Positions 1-5,695 of a stretch of 11,502 bases of DNA are shown piece by piece. The stretch covers positions 1-11,502 of the forward strand of contig JAISEB010000051.1 in assembly GCA_031264395.1 (NCBI GenBank), given 5' to 3'. The notes beneath the pieces are model-generated. The model was not told the DNA's origin. It saw nothing but the letters and a program-made list of their open reading frames with translations, and did not search any database. A program made the translations under genes and the position numbers. This DNA is from Treponema sp. GTDB taxonomy: Bacteria; Spirochaetota; Spirochaetia; Treponematales; Breznakiellaceae. Positions within the stretch are counted from its first letter, which is position 1, and every line of letters starts with the position of its first letter.

Positions 1-6
1 GCGGGA

Positions 7-561
7 TTAAAGATCCCCAAGCTTCCAGATCTCTACCGCTTCATCCGGATTACCGAAGCCCGCGTTAAGGAAAGTTCCCTGCGACAGGGGATTGGTGGAG
101 GCATATTCCCAAATACCCACGCCGAATTCGATATTTTCAAGACCCGTAAAACCGCCGCTTCCCTTCCAATAACTGGAAACGGTATATTCCTTTCCGGCTT
201 CAAACTTAAAGCGCAGCTCTATATTCTTGTAAGTAATATGGTATATGGTGCGGCCTCTGGTGATATCGCAAAGCAAGTCACAATGAATCGTCGCCGCCCT
301 CGCCGGCAGCGTAACCCTGTTTATCCTGATTTTCGCTTTGGGATACCATACCTTATTGTCAACATTGGTCCCGTTGTAACTTGTCACGCGGATCGTGTTG
401 GAGAACACTACCAAAGCGCTTTGTTCCGGGGAAACCGACTCGTCATAGGTGATTTTACCCGCCGACAACTGTCTGGCGATTGATATACAGCCGGAAACCG
501 GCAGAGCGGCGCAAAGAAGGGCTGCCAGCACGGCGCATTTCCTTGCCGTCATATCTTTCAT
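7..561 (-). CDS. Hypothetical lipoprotein
   Basis: This 184-residue protein has no family I recognise. The N-terminus is a lipoprotein signal peptide: basic residues (K2, R7, K8), a hydrophobic stretch at about 9-21, then a V-S-G-C lipobox with the lipidated cysteine at residue 25. The mature part of about 160 residues has alternating polar and hydrophobic segments suggesting a beta-rich domain, with two further cysteines in the middle (C-D-L-L-C). It is predicted to be anchored to a membrane facing the periplasm or the surface. The ATG at 561 is preceded by a strong ribosome-binding site (AAGGAG about 7 bases upstream); an in-frame ATG three codons later is possible but less well placed. The stop is 7 bases from the window edge, so downstream neighbours are unknown. 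It is divergent from the gene at 982. The gene call is firm; the function is unknown. Confidence 0.8.
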   Translation of the reverse strand: MKDMTARKCAVLAALLCAALPVSGCISIARQLSAGKITYDESVSPEQSALVVFSNTIRVTSYNGTNVDNKVWYPKAKIRINRVTLPARAATIHCDLLCDITRGRTIYHITYKNIELRFKFEAGKEYTVSSYWKGSGGFTGLENIEFGVGIWEYASTNPLSQGTFLNAGFGNPDEAVEIWKLGDL

Positions 562-744
562 GTTTTTTCTCCTTCATAGTTTACGGCGCGAGTTGACGCC
601 CCGCCGCAGGGGTAACGCGGGCACAACTGTCTTTCGGGATTGGTTAGGTATGACGCGGGGAATGCAAAAACAAAGGCCCCGGACGGGGCGGTACTACAGG
701 AAAAACGAAACGTATCAGGTAAAACTGCTATACGTCCCGCAAGC

Positions 745-759
745 GGGGGGGGGGGGGGG
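745..759. repeat. Homopolymeric G15 tract
   Basis: Fifteen consecutive G residues lie in a non-coding stretch between divergent genes. Runs this long are hypermutable by slipped-strand mispairing. In Treponema pallidum, poly-G tracts near tpr promoters are reported to change expression with their length. Here a TATACA box lies 11 bases downstream of the tract, so a -35 element at normal spacing would fall inside it. The copy number given may be one state of a mixed population or a sequencing approximation. Confidence 0.85.
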
Positions 760-891
760 TAATTCATTACTATACAAGGAATTAGCGCTGTGTACGGGGA
801 GCCTGTACATTTTGTTCATGGAACGCCTTCCCTTCCCGCCCGTACGGCCAGCCGCCCGGAACGGATGATGCAGGGTATCACAGGATCATGG

Positions 892-955
892 AAAAAGCAA
901 GGGGACGGCTATGGTTCGTTTTTTACGCGGCGCAACACGGGGGACCTTGCTTTTT
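892..955. repeat. 11-bp inverted repeat with T-run
   Basis: The left arm AAAAAGCAAGG (892-902) and right arm CCTTGCTTTTT (945-955) are perfect reverse complements separated by 42 bases. In a plus-strand transcript the right arm ends in five U, as in an intrinsic terminator, but the loop is unusually long. It lies 27 bases upstream of the start codon at 982. It could be a regulatory leader structure, the end of a short non-coding transcript, or a protein-binding site. Confidence 0.45.
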
Positions 956-981
956 AGGCCTTAAAGAGACATACTGTTTTT

Positions 982-1284
982 ATGGATAGCGGTGAAATAC
1001 TCTACATAACAATCCGGCTGGTTTTGGGCGCGCTGGCTTCTTTTTTTGCCATAATGCTCTGGTCAAAGACCCGCGATGTAGCGTGGATGCTTGTGGTAAT
1101 TGGAACCATCGCGGCCTATATAGAAACGGTTTATTCAATTTTGGATATGTTCGGCATTACCGAGGGGGACACCTTCACCATCGGAAGAGTTCCGGTGGCG
1201 GCGATCGTGCTTCCTTCCCTCGAGACTGCCTTTTTTATCATCGCCTTCCTTATCATGGTGATCCGTAAATACGGCCGGCGTTAG
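982..1284 (+). CDS. Small integral membrane protein, unknown
   Basis: This 100-residue protein is almost entirely membrane-embedded, with three predicted helices at about residues 5-27, 33-54 and 70-94. A short acidic loop between helices 2 and 3 contains D-M-F and E-G-D, and the C-terminus is basic (R-K-Y-G-R-R). I do not recognise a family. The ribosome-binding site is weak (AAGAGA, 12 bases before the ATG). The gene sits 26 bases upstream of a second small membrane-protein gene and reads into the rplM-rpsI cluster, so the three may share transcripts. Composition and codon use look like the neighbours, and the hydrophobic pattern supports a real gene. A structural or signalling role at the inner membrane is possible but not shown. 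Confidence 0.72.
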   Translation: MDSGEILYITIRLVLGALASFFAIMLWSKTRDVAWMLVVIGTIAAYIETVYSILDMFGITEGDTFTIGRVPVAAIVLPSLETAFFIIAFLIMVIRKYGRR

Positions 1285-1310
1285 GGAAGGTCAAAAAATC
1301 TGGAGGATGT

Positions 1311-1586
1311 ATGAAAGCCCTGTTAATCGGTATCGTTATTCTGGCCGCCGCCGTATTTGCGGCGCTGCCTCCCCACATTGCCGGGTTTGGCTTGGGATGG
1401 TGGGGTGATGTGCTGGTCTTTCTTCGGGGAGGACTGCCGGTTATAGCGGTCTTTATAGCGGCCATTGCCGTTTTTATCGGTATTGCGGACATGAAAGACA
1501 GGGCGGAGGCTAAAAAAGAGGAAGAAGCCGCCGCAAAGGAAGGCGCGGCGGGGGAAAATACGGAGCCGGACGCCCAAAAAAAGTGA
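1311..1586 (+). CDS. Small membrane protein with charged tail
   Basis: This 91-residue protein has two predicted membrane helices (about 1-20 and 34-58) linked by a short segment rich in glycine and tryptophan (G-L-G-W-W-G). The C-terminal tail is very charged and Ala/Glu/Lys-rich, from about residue 59, and probably cytoplasmic and helical. Helix 1 could be read as a signal peptide, but no clear cleavage site or lipobox follows it. A strong GGAGGA ribosome-binding site sits 6 bases upstream of the ATG. It lies 26 bases after the preceding membrane-protein gene and 85 bases before rplM, so it is probably in the same transcription unit as its left neighbour. I do not recognise the family; the function is unknown. 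Confidence 0.75.
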   Translation: MKALLIGIVILAAAVFAALPPHIAGFGLGWWGDVLVFLRGGLPVIAVFIAAIAVFIGIADMKDRAEAKKEEEAAAKEGAAGENTEPDAQKK

Positions 1587-1604
1587 CGGCGGCGGGTTTG
1601 ACGC

Positions 1605-1634
1605 TTGACACGAACCTTCTCTTTATGGCAGTAT
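1605..1634 (+). promoter_or_regulatory. Candidate rplM-rpsI promoter
   Basis: A perfect -35 box TTGACA (1605-1610) is followed after 18 bases by a poor -10 match, CAGTAT (1629-1634). A start near 1641 would give a leader of about 30 bases that keeps the ribosome-binding site. The weak -10 box lowers confidence. Its position directly upstream of the ribosomal-protein genes, which are usually strongly transcribed, supports it. Confidence 0.35.
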
Positions 1635-1663
1635 GCAAATTCAACTGTTATATTGAGAAGGTT
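1613..1663 (+). promoter_or_regulatory. Inverted repeat masking rplM ribosome-binding site
   Basis: AACCTTCTC (1613-1621) is the exact reverse complement of GAGAAGGTT (1655-1663), with 33 bases between. The right arm contains the Shine-Dalgarno sequence AGAAGG (1656-1661) of rplM. In an RNA starting upstream of 1613 the left arm could pair with and block the ribosome-binding site. L13 is known to repress its own operon in Escherichia coli, and L13 leader RNAs are known in Firmicutes. Whether this is an equivalent is inference. Confidence 0.45.
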
Positions 1664-1671
1664 TTATACGA

Positions 1672-2100
1672 ATGAATACGATTTTTGTAAAGCCCGCCGA
1701 TGCGGAGCGCAAGTGGTTTGTTATTGACGCAGACGGAAAGGTGCTGGGCAGAGTGGCGGCCAAAGCCGCGTCCATTGTCCGGGGCAAGGAAAAGGCGATC
1801 TTCGCGCCTCATCATGAACTGGGCGATTTTGTGGTGGTGGTAAACGCGGGGAAAATAGTCCTTTCGGGCAGAAAGCCCCAGCAAAAGCTCTATCACCGGC
1901 ATACGGGCTATGTGGGCGGGCTCAAGACCGAAACCTATGAAAAACTCAAGGCCCGTCACCCGTCGGCCCCGCTGGAAAACGCCATACGGGGCATGTTGCC
2001 CAAGGGGCCGCTGGGCCGGAAACTGCTGAAAAACGTCAAGGTGTACGCCGGGGCGGAACATCCCCACGCGGCCCAAAATCCCGCGCTTATCAGTTTATAA
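1672..2100 (+). CDS. rplM: 50S ribosomal protein L13
   Basis: This 142-residue protein is full length for bacterial L13, an early-assembling large-subunit protein that binds 23S rRNA. Recognisable segments are the N-terminal W-F-V-I-D-A region, G-R-V-A-A-K-A near residues 26-32, F-A-P-H-H near 44-48, a lysine/arginine-rich middle (S-G-R-K-P-Q-Q-K), and the family signature around residues 106-115 (R-G-M-L-P-K-G-P-L-G), followed by the conserved V-Y-A-G-A-E-H-P-H-A-A-Q end. The ATG is preceded by AGAAGG at 1656-1661. rpsI follows after 10 bases, the conserved bacterial rplM-rpsI order. An inverted repeat overlaps its ribosome-binding site and may allow autoregulation. Confidence 0.97.
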   Translation: MNTIFVKPADAERKWFVIDADGKVLGRVAAKAASIVRGKEKAIFAPHHELGDFVVVVNAGKIVLSGRKPQQKLYHRHTGYVGGLKTETYEKLKARHPSAPLENAIRGMLPKGPLGRKLLKNVKVYAGAEHPHAAQNPALISL

Positions 2101-2110
2101 GAGGTACAGA

Positions 2111-2503
2111 GTGATCAAGAATCTTGGCATCGGAACCGGAAGAAGAAAAACCTCCGTCGCCCGCGTGTATGTCCGGGACGGAAGCGGCAAAATAACGGTT
2201 AACGGCAGGGAAGTATCCGTCTATTTCCCCCAGGGCGAACATGTCCTCATGGTGCGCCAGCCCCTCATGGTAACCGCCAACGAGAATAAATTCGATGTGC
2301 TTATCAATGTGTTTGGCGGCGGAATCAACGGGCAGGCGGGCGCGTGCCGTCACGGCCTTGCCCGGGCCCTTTGCCAGGTTGATCAGGCCAATTATACCAG
2401 TCTTAGAAGCAACGGGTACCTTACCAGGGACCCCCGCATGGTTGAACGGAAGAAATACGGTCAGGCGGGCGCCCGCAGACGGTTCCAGTTCAGCAAGCGG
2501 TAG
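2111..2503 (+). CDS. rpsI: 30S ribosomal protein S9
   Basis: This 130-residue protein is standard length for S9, a small-subunit protein whose C-terminal tail reaches the P-site tRNA. The start G-T-G-R-R-K-T-S-V-A-R-V at about residues 8-19, the signature G-G-G-I-N-G-Q-A-G-A near 69-78, the segment L-T-R-D-P-R-M-V-E-R-K-K-Y-G near 104-117, and the final S-K-R are all present. The start is GTG at 2111 with GAGGT about 5 bases upstream; no ATG is better placed. It is 10 bases downstream of rplM and surely cotranscribed with it. recX begins 18 bases after its stop and no terminator is seen between them. Confidence 0.97.
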   Translation: MIKNLGIGTGRRKTSVARVYVRDGSGKITVNGREVSVYFPQGEHVLMVRQPLMVTANENKFDVLINVFGGGINGQAGACRHGLARALCQVDQANYTSLRSNGYLTRDPRMVERKKYGQAGARRRFQFSKR

Positions 2504-2521
2504 CTTCCGGCCTTTTCCGGG

Positions 2522-3187
2522 ATGACCATCGTTTCCGTAAAGCCGGAAACAGGCGGAATTTCCGGGGAAGGCGGGGCGGATATACGGAGGCTGGAGCTTT
2601 CCGACGGTTCGCTCTTTTCGTTCAGGCTTTTTTATCTTCCCCCTCATTTTATTTCGGACTCTTCTTACGATCCCGGCACGGCCGAAGGCCGCGAGCTTGG
2701 TGAAGGCGAAGAAGACGCGCTGCGTTTTGCTTCCGCTTGCTACAGGGCGGAACGGAATGCCCTGCGGCTCATAGCCAGGGCGGAACAGTCGGAGTCCGGC
2801 CTTGCGCACAAGCTTGAACGGGCAGGCCACGAACGCTCCTGCGTCCGGGCGGTTTTGGCGCGGCTTTCCGCCCTGGACGCCGTTAACGACCGGCGTTTTG
2901 CGGAACTGTGGCTCCTCTCCCGCCTTGGCAGACGGGCCGACAGCCCCCGCAGCCTTCTTGCGTCTCTCCGCGGCCGGGGCATACCGGGAAGCGACGCCGA
3001 AAAATCCCTGAAAAAAGTCCTCGACGGCGATACGGAACAGGATCTCCTCGTCCGTTACGCCCAAAAAAACGGCCTCCTTTCTTCCGAATCCACCCTCGCG
3101 GATCCAGGCTTTGTGTGGTCCAAACTCAAATTTGAAGGATTTTCCCCGGCGGCGCTGCAGCGTTTCCGGGACGAATGGGATACATAA
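2522..3187 (+). CDS. recX: Regulatory protein RecX
   Basis: RecX proteins bind RecA filaments and inhibit recombinase and coprotease activity. This 221-residue protein has an N-terminal segment of about 65 residues with beta character, then the helical RecX core: a first repeat around 70-110 (A-L-R-F-A ... L-A-H-K-L-E-R-A-G), a second around 112-155 containing the typical L-D-A-V-N-D-R-R-F-A-E motif and R-S-L-L-A-S-L-R-G-R-G-I, and a third around 170-215 ending with K-L-K-F-E-G-F-S-P. It starts 18 bases after rpsI with no clear Shine-Dalgarno sequence, so it may depend on coupling to rpsI. Its last codons overlap the reading frame of an antitoxin-like fragment on the same strand. Family assignment is from motif recognition and is fairly secure. 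Confidence 0.85.
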   Translation: MTIVSVKPETGGISGEGGADIRRLELSDGSLFSFRLFYLPPHFISDSSYDPGTAEGRELGEGEEDALRFASACYRAERNALRLIARAEQSESGLAHKLERAGHERSCVRAVLARLSALDAVNDRRFAELWLLSRLGRRADSPRSLLASLRGRGIPGSDAEKSLKKVLDGDTEQDLLVRYAQKNGLLSSESTLADPGFVWSKLKFEGFSPAALQRFRDEWDT

Positions 3188-3309
3188 AGCAGCCGGTTGA
3201 ACGGGAACGGGTCCGGTACGCAGCCCCCGAGGTGTTGGAGGAGAACGGGAAACCCCATACCAACATCCGGCTTCATTTCAAGGCTGACCGGGTTGCGGTA
3301 GTCGCCTAA
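3175..3309 (+). pseudogene. Antitoxin-like fragment (DUF1902 tail)
   Basis: This frame encodes 44 residues from an ATG inside the end of recX. From about residue 17 it reads A-P-E-V-L-E-E-N-G-K followed by a short beta-like end, I-R-L-H-F-K-A-D-R-V. That resembles, from memory, the C-terminus of DUF1902 antitoxins (a HicB-like type II group), which are normally about 70-100 residues and translated just before a HicA toxin. No ribosome-binding site precedes the ATG and the N-terminal half of the family is missing, so I read it as a decayed remnant whose 5' part has been lost against recX. The TAA overlaps the next ATG as TAATG, as in intact pairs. A short real gene is the alternative. The identity is inference. 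Confidence 0.45.
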
Positions 3310-3377
3310 TGGCGGAATATGAAAAGAAAGTCCGGGAAAAACTGTCGGAATACGGCTGTTCTTTTAAGCGGCAATAA
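3309..3377 (+). pseudogene. HicA-like toxin, N-terminal fragment
   Basis: Only 22 codons are present. They read M-A-E-Y-E-K-K-V-R-E-K-L at the start and G-C-S-F-K-R-Q before the stop. This matches, from memory, the start of HicA-family (YcfA-like) mRNA interferases, in which a first helix leads to a G-C-x-F-x-R-Q strand followed by G-K-G-D-H with the catalytic histidine. Here the frame stops right after R-Q, so the catalytic part is absent and the toxin cannot be active. Intact members have about 60-75 residues. The stop is 14 bases from the 3' end of the convergent tRNA-Gly gene. I see no continuation of the toxin in another frame, which points to a deletion or replacement rather than a simple frameshift. 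Confidence 0.5.
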
Positions 3378-3391
3378 GGAATTACGTTCTC

Positions 3392-3462
3392 AGCGGCCGA
3401 CGGGAGTCGAACCCGCGTCACAAGCTTGGGAAGCTTGGATAATACCGTTATATGACGGCCGC
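3392..3462 (-). tRNA. tRNA-Gly (anticodon CCC)
   Basis: A full cloverleaf reads on the minus strand: a perfect 7-bp acceptor stem (GCGGCCG with CGGCCGC), a D-arm with loop AACGGTA, an anticodon stem CAAGC/GCTTG with loop TTCCCAA giving anticodon CCC (complement of 3428-3430), and a T-arm GCGGG-TTCGACT-CCCGT with one G-U pair. The discriminator base is U, as expected for glycine tRNA. The CCA end is not encoded (GAG follows), so it must be added by tRNA nucleotidyltransferase. The D-stem is AU-rich with one U-U mismatch at its inner end. It reads GGG codons. Confidence 0.95.
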
Positions 3463-3474
3463 ATGAAGGATTTT

Positions 3475-3504
3475 ACTCTAACCTAGGGGGGCCGCGCCTG
3501 TCAA
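3475..3504 (-). promoter_or_regulatory. Promoter of tRNA-Gly
   Basis: On the minus strand a perfect -35 box TTGACA (complement of 3499-3504) is followed after 18 bases by TAGAGT (complement of 3475-3480), a 4/6 match to the -10 consensus. The tRNA 5' end lies 12 bases further, which fits a start point about 6 bases before the mature tRNA. Confidence 0.6.
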
Positions 3505-3571
3505 CTATGCGCATTGCGCCACGTTAAATCTAACCATAGCGGAATGTTTGCGCCAAGCCGCGCCGGAAGGA

Positions 3572-3895
3572 TTACGTTTCAATAGCAAAATTCCGGTATC
3601 CCGCGGGAACGGCCGTTTTGCAATGGACCGAATCGACCCGCGCGCCCGGAGGGCCGCGGCGGAGCCATTCGAGAAAGAGGTCAAGGTTTTTCCGGGAACC
3701 TTCGGCCTGTACTTCCACGCCGCCGCCTGTGTTGCGCACCCAACCGTTAAGCCCAAGGCGGCGGGCTTCGAGACGGCAGCTATAGCGGAATCCGACGCCC
3801 TGCACTCTCCCCTGAATCAGCGCGATAAAAGCGGCGGTTTCCGCGTCATGGGGCCCGTTTTCGTCCGAATCGATCTTTCGCATGACTATTTTCAT
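3572..3895 (-). CDS. acyP: Acylphosphatase
   Basis: This small cytoplasmic enzyme hydrolyses acyl phosphates such as acetyl phosphate or carbamoyl phosphate. The protein from the ATG at 3895 has 107 residues. The core motif G-R-V-Q-G-V-G-F-R (29-37) carries the phosphate-binding catalytic arginine R37, and G-W-V-R-N (51-55) supplies the catalytic asparagine N55. The family ending is present (A-G-Y-R-N-F-A-I). Family members usually have about 90-95 residues, so about 15 extra residues, acidic in part (D-S-D-E-N), precede the fold. None of the candidate starts (TTG 3922, ATG 3895, ATG 3883) has a good Shine-Dalgarno sequence, so the start is uncertain. It lies 120 bases after rny on the same strand and may be cotranscribed with it. 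Confidence 0.9.
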   Translation of the reverse strand: MKIVMRKIDSDENGPHDAETAAFIALIQGRVQGVGFRYSCRLEARRLGLNGWVRNTGGGVEVQAEGSRKNLDLFLEWLRRGPPGARVDSVHCKTAVPAGYRNFAIET

Positions 3896-3961
3896 GGTAC
3901 TGTACGGAGAGGCGGGAATCAATAAATTGCGGCAAAGACGCCGCGGGCGGGAGCCGGAAAG

Positions 3962-3994
3962 CCGGCCCCCGGAGCGTTCCTGATCCGGGGCCGG
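3962..3994 (-). terminator. GC-rich hairpin after rny
   Basis: CCGGCCCC (3962-3969) pairs with GGGGCCGG (3987-3994), extended by GGA/TCC after a one-base bulge, with a loop of about 10 bases. It lies 21 bases after the rny stop. In the minus-strand RNA it is followed only by CUUUCC, a poor U-tract, so termination may be partial and the acylphosphatase gene could still be read through. It could instead protect the 3' end of the rny mRNA. Confidence 0.35.
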
Positions 3995-4015
3995 AGGTTC
4001 GCGCTTGCCGCGCGG

Positions 4016-5545
4016 TTATCTGGCGTATTCGACGATGCGCGTCTCGCGGATGATCGTTACCTTGATACGGCCGGGATAACGGAGATCGTTCTCTATCCTT
4101 TTGGCTATGTCCTTGGCCAGCTCGCGGGACTGATCGTCGTTAACCGAATCGGGGCTGACGAGGATACGCAGTTCCCGGCCCGCCTGTATGGCGAACGCCT
4201 TGTCCACCCCGGCAAAGTCTTCGGCAATATTCTCCAGATTTTCAAGCCGCTTGATGTAGTTGTCCAGCGTCTCCCTTCGCGCGCCCGGCCGGGCGGCCGA
4301 AATGGCGTCGGCGATCTGAACCAGCACGGATTCAACGCAGGAAGGCTCCATGTCGTTGTGGTGGCTTCCAATGGCGTTGATGACACGGGGGTCTTCTCCC
4401 ATCTTCCGGGCCATGTCCATGCCGATTTCGGCGTGATTCAGGTCCGAATCGGAATCCGCCCCTTTGCCTATATCGTGAAGCAGGGCGGCCCGCTTTGCCA
4501 GTTCCCGGTTACAGCCTATTTCCGCGGCAAGGATACCCGCAATATTCGCCACTTCCTTTGAGTGGTACAGCACATTCTGACCGTAGCTTGTACGGAAATA
4601 AAGCCGTCCCAGCACCCGTATGGCGTCCTGTTTAATGTTATGGATTCCCAGATCAAAGAGGACTTTTTCCCCTTCCTCAAAGATCTTCTGGGAAATGTCC
4701 TTGGTAACCTTGGCGACGATCTCCTCAATACGGGCGGGATGTATGCGGCCGTCGACAATAAGCCGTTCCAGGGCCACTTTGGCAATTTCCCGCCGTACCG
4801 GGTCGAAACAGGAGATGACGACCGCCTCGGGAGTATCGTCTATGATGATATCCACCCCGGTCAGCGTCTCCAGCGTCCGTATGTTACGCCCCTCGCGGCC
4901 TATAATACGGCCCTTCATTTCGTCGTTGGGAAGCGTTACCGTTGTCACCGTTACTTCGCCGGTTACCTCGGCGGCAAGCCGCTGAATGGAAGCGACAAGA
5001 ATGTCGCGGGCCTTTTTTTCGCCCGTAAGGTTCGCTTCCTGTTCAATCTTGTTGATCAGGGCCTGCGCGTCGTGTTTGGCCTCGTTTTCCAGATCCTGGA
5101 TGATCAGGGCCTTGGCCTGTTCCGCGGTGAGACCGGAGATGCGCTCCAGCTCCGCGCGGTAACGCTCTTCTTCCCGGCCCAGAGCCTCTTCCCTGTCCTG
5201 AAAGGAATGTTCCTTTCCGGCAAGAAGCTGCTCGGTCTTTTCAATCTGACCGGCTTTTTTCTCTATTAACTCTTCTTTTTGCAGTACGCGGCGTTCATAC
5301 CGCTGTAATTCAGCCCTTCGTTCCCGAGTTTCCCTCTCTTGCTGGTTCCGTTCGCGGATAACTTGTTCTTTTGCCTCAAGAAGAATCTCCTTCTTTTTGG
5401 CTTCAGCTTCTTTTATCGCATCCTGTTTTATACGTTCGGCGCGCTGCTCCGATGCCGTAAGTTGAAATCTGGCATACAGCCATCTTATAGTCCAGCCCAA
5501 GGTCAACCCGGCAAGAGGGAGGATAATCCACACTATCCAAGCCAT
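4016..5545 (-). CDS. rny: Ribonuclease Y
   Basis: RNase Y is a membrane-anchored endoribonuclease that starts decay and processing of many mRNAs. The 509-residue length is typical. An N-terminal membrane helix spans about residues 3-20. A long charged coiled coil rich in Glu, Arg and Lys follows (about 30-170). The KH RNA-binding domain has its G-x-x-G motif at 216-219 (I-I-G-R-E-G-R-N-I-R). The HD hydrolase domain (about 325-420) has the metal-binding H357-D358 in L-L-H-D-I-G-K-G, plus further conserved histidines around H371 and H395-H396. The ATG at 5545 is preceded by GGGGTGGAG. It is transcribed from a TTGACA promoter at 5579-5608, divergently from the sugar ABC operon, with the acylphosphatase gene downstream. 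No key residue appears to be missing. Confidence 0.96.
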   Translation of the reverse strand: MAWIVWIILPLAGLTLGWTIRWLYARFQLTASEQRAERIKQDAIKEAEAKKKEILLEAKEQVIRERNQQERETRERRAELQRYERRVLQKEELIEKKAGQIEKTEQLLAGKEHSFQDREEALGREEERYRAELERISGLTAEQAKALIIQDLENEAKHDAQALINKIEQEANLTGEKKARDILVASIQRLAAEVTGEVTVTTVTLPNDEMKGRIIGREGRNIRTLETLTGVDIIIDDTPEAVVISCFDPVRREIAKVALERLIVDGRIHPARIEEIVAKVTKDISQKIFEEGEKVLFDLGIHNIKQDAIRVLGRLYFRTSYGQNVLYHSKEVANIAGILAAEIGCNRELAKRAALLHDIGKGADSDSDLNHAEIGMDMARKMGEDPRVINAIGSHHNDMEPSCVESVLVQIADAISAARPGARRETLDNYIKRLENLENIAEDFAGVDKAFAIQAGRELRILVSPDSVNDDQSRELAKDIAKRIENDLRYPGRIKVTIIRETRIVEYAR

Positions 5546-5578
5546 CGCTCCACCCCTTACCGTTGTTCATTGCGGGAA

Positions 5579-5608
5579 AGGATACAACAAAAGATATGGA
5601 ATTGTCAA
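5579..5608 (-). promoter_or_regulatory. Promoter of rny
   Basis: A perfect -35 box TTGACA (complement of 5603-5608) is followed after 18 bases by TATCCT (complement of 5579-5584), a 4/6 match to the -10 consensus. A start near 5572 gives a short leader of about 27 bases containing the ribosome-binding site. Confidence 0.6.
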
Positions 5609-5644
5609 GTATTTGGTTTGCCGCCGCCGTTAACCCTCGTTGTC

Positions 5645-5667
5645 AAAAAACGGCAGGCTGTCTGCCG
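5645..5667 (-). terminator. Intrinsic-terminator-like hairpin upstream of rny
   Basis: CGGCAG (5651-5656) and CTGCCG (5662-5667) form a perfect 6-bp stem with a 5-base loop. On the minus strand it is followed at once by six T (complement of 5645-5650), the classic terminator pattern. No gene on the minus strand is seen to end here, so it would stop antisense or spurious transcripts before they reach rny, or end a very short transcript. Confidence 0.5.
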
Positions 5668-5695
5668 GCGTCATTTCGAAGGAATTTCGGCGTAT

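Larger units (their letters stand above)
562..981. other. Intergenic region with poly-G tract, no gene
   Basis: This 420-base gap separates the divergent lipoprotein gene and the small membrane-protein gene. It holds a G15 tract (745-759), a 5-bp hairpin just before it (CCCGC-AA-GCGGG), a weak TATACA box at 771-776, and an 11-bp inverted repeat (892-902 with 945-955). Two open frames cross it (449-868 plus, 558-767 minus), but they are rich in low-complexity or frame-shadow sequence, have no ribosome-binding sites and look spurious. No tRNA or known structured RNA was recognised. Confidence 0.6.

Noticed and set aside
679..692. GCCCCG-GA-CGGGGC hairpin as a terminator
   Set aside because: The loop is too tight and no T-tract follows on either strand; no transcript is expected to end there.
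558..767. Minus-strand open frame of 69 codons upstream of the lipoprotein gene
   Set aside because: It contains a poly-proline run made by the homopolymer and otherwise reads like random sequence; there is no Shine-Dalgarno sequence.
449..868. Plus-strand open frame of 139 codons across the lipoprotein 5' end and the poly-G tract
   Set aside because: It starts inside an opposite-strand gene, has no ribosome-binding site, includes a poly-Gly run from the G tract and shows no domain-like pattern.
1648..1654. TATATT stretch as the rplM -10 box
   Set aside because: Its start point would fall at about 1661 and remove the ribosome-binding site, leaving a leader that is too short.
2090..3064. 324-codon minus-strand frame opposite rpsI and recX
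   Set aside because: It is an antisense shadow of two well-recognised genes in G+C-rich DNA and has no family features or start signal.
3896..3922. TTG start adding 9 residues to the acylphosphatase
   Set aside because: There is no ribosome-binding site and no family resemblance in the added residues; the ATG at 3895 already gives a long protein.
4562..5269. 235-codon plus-strand frame opposite rny
   Set aside because: It is an antisense shadow of RNase Y, whose domains are clear.
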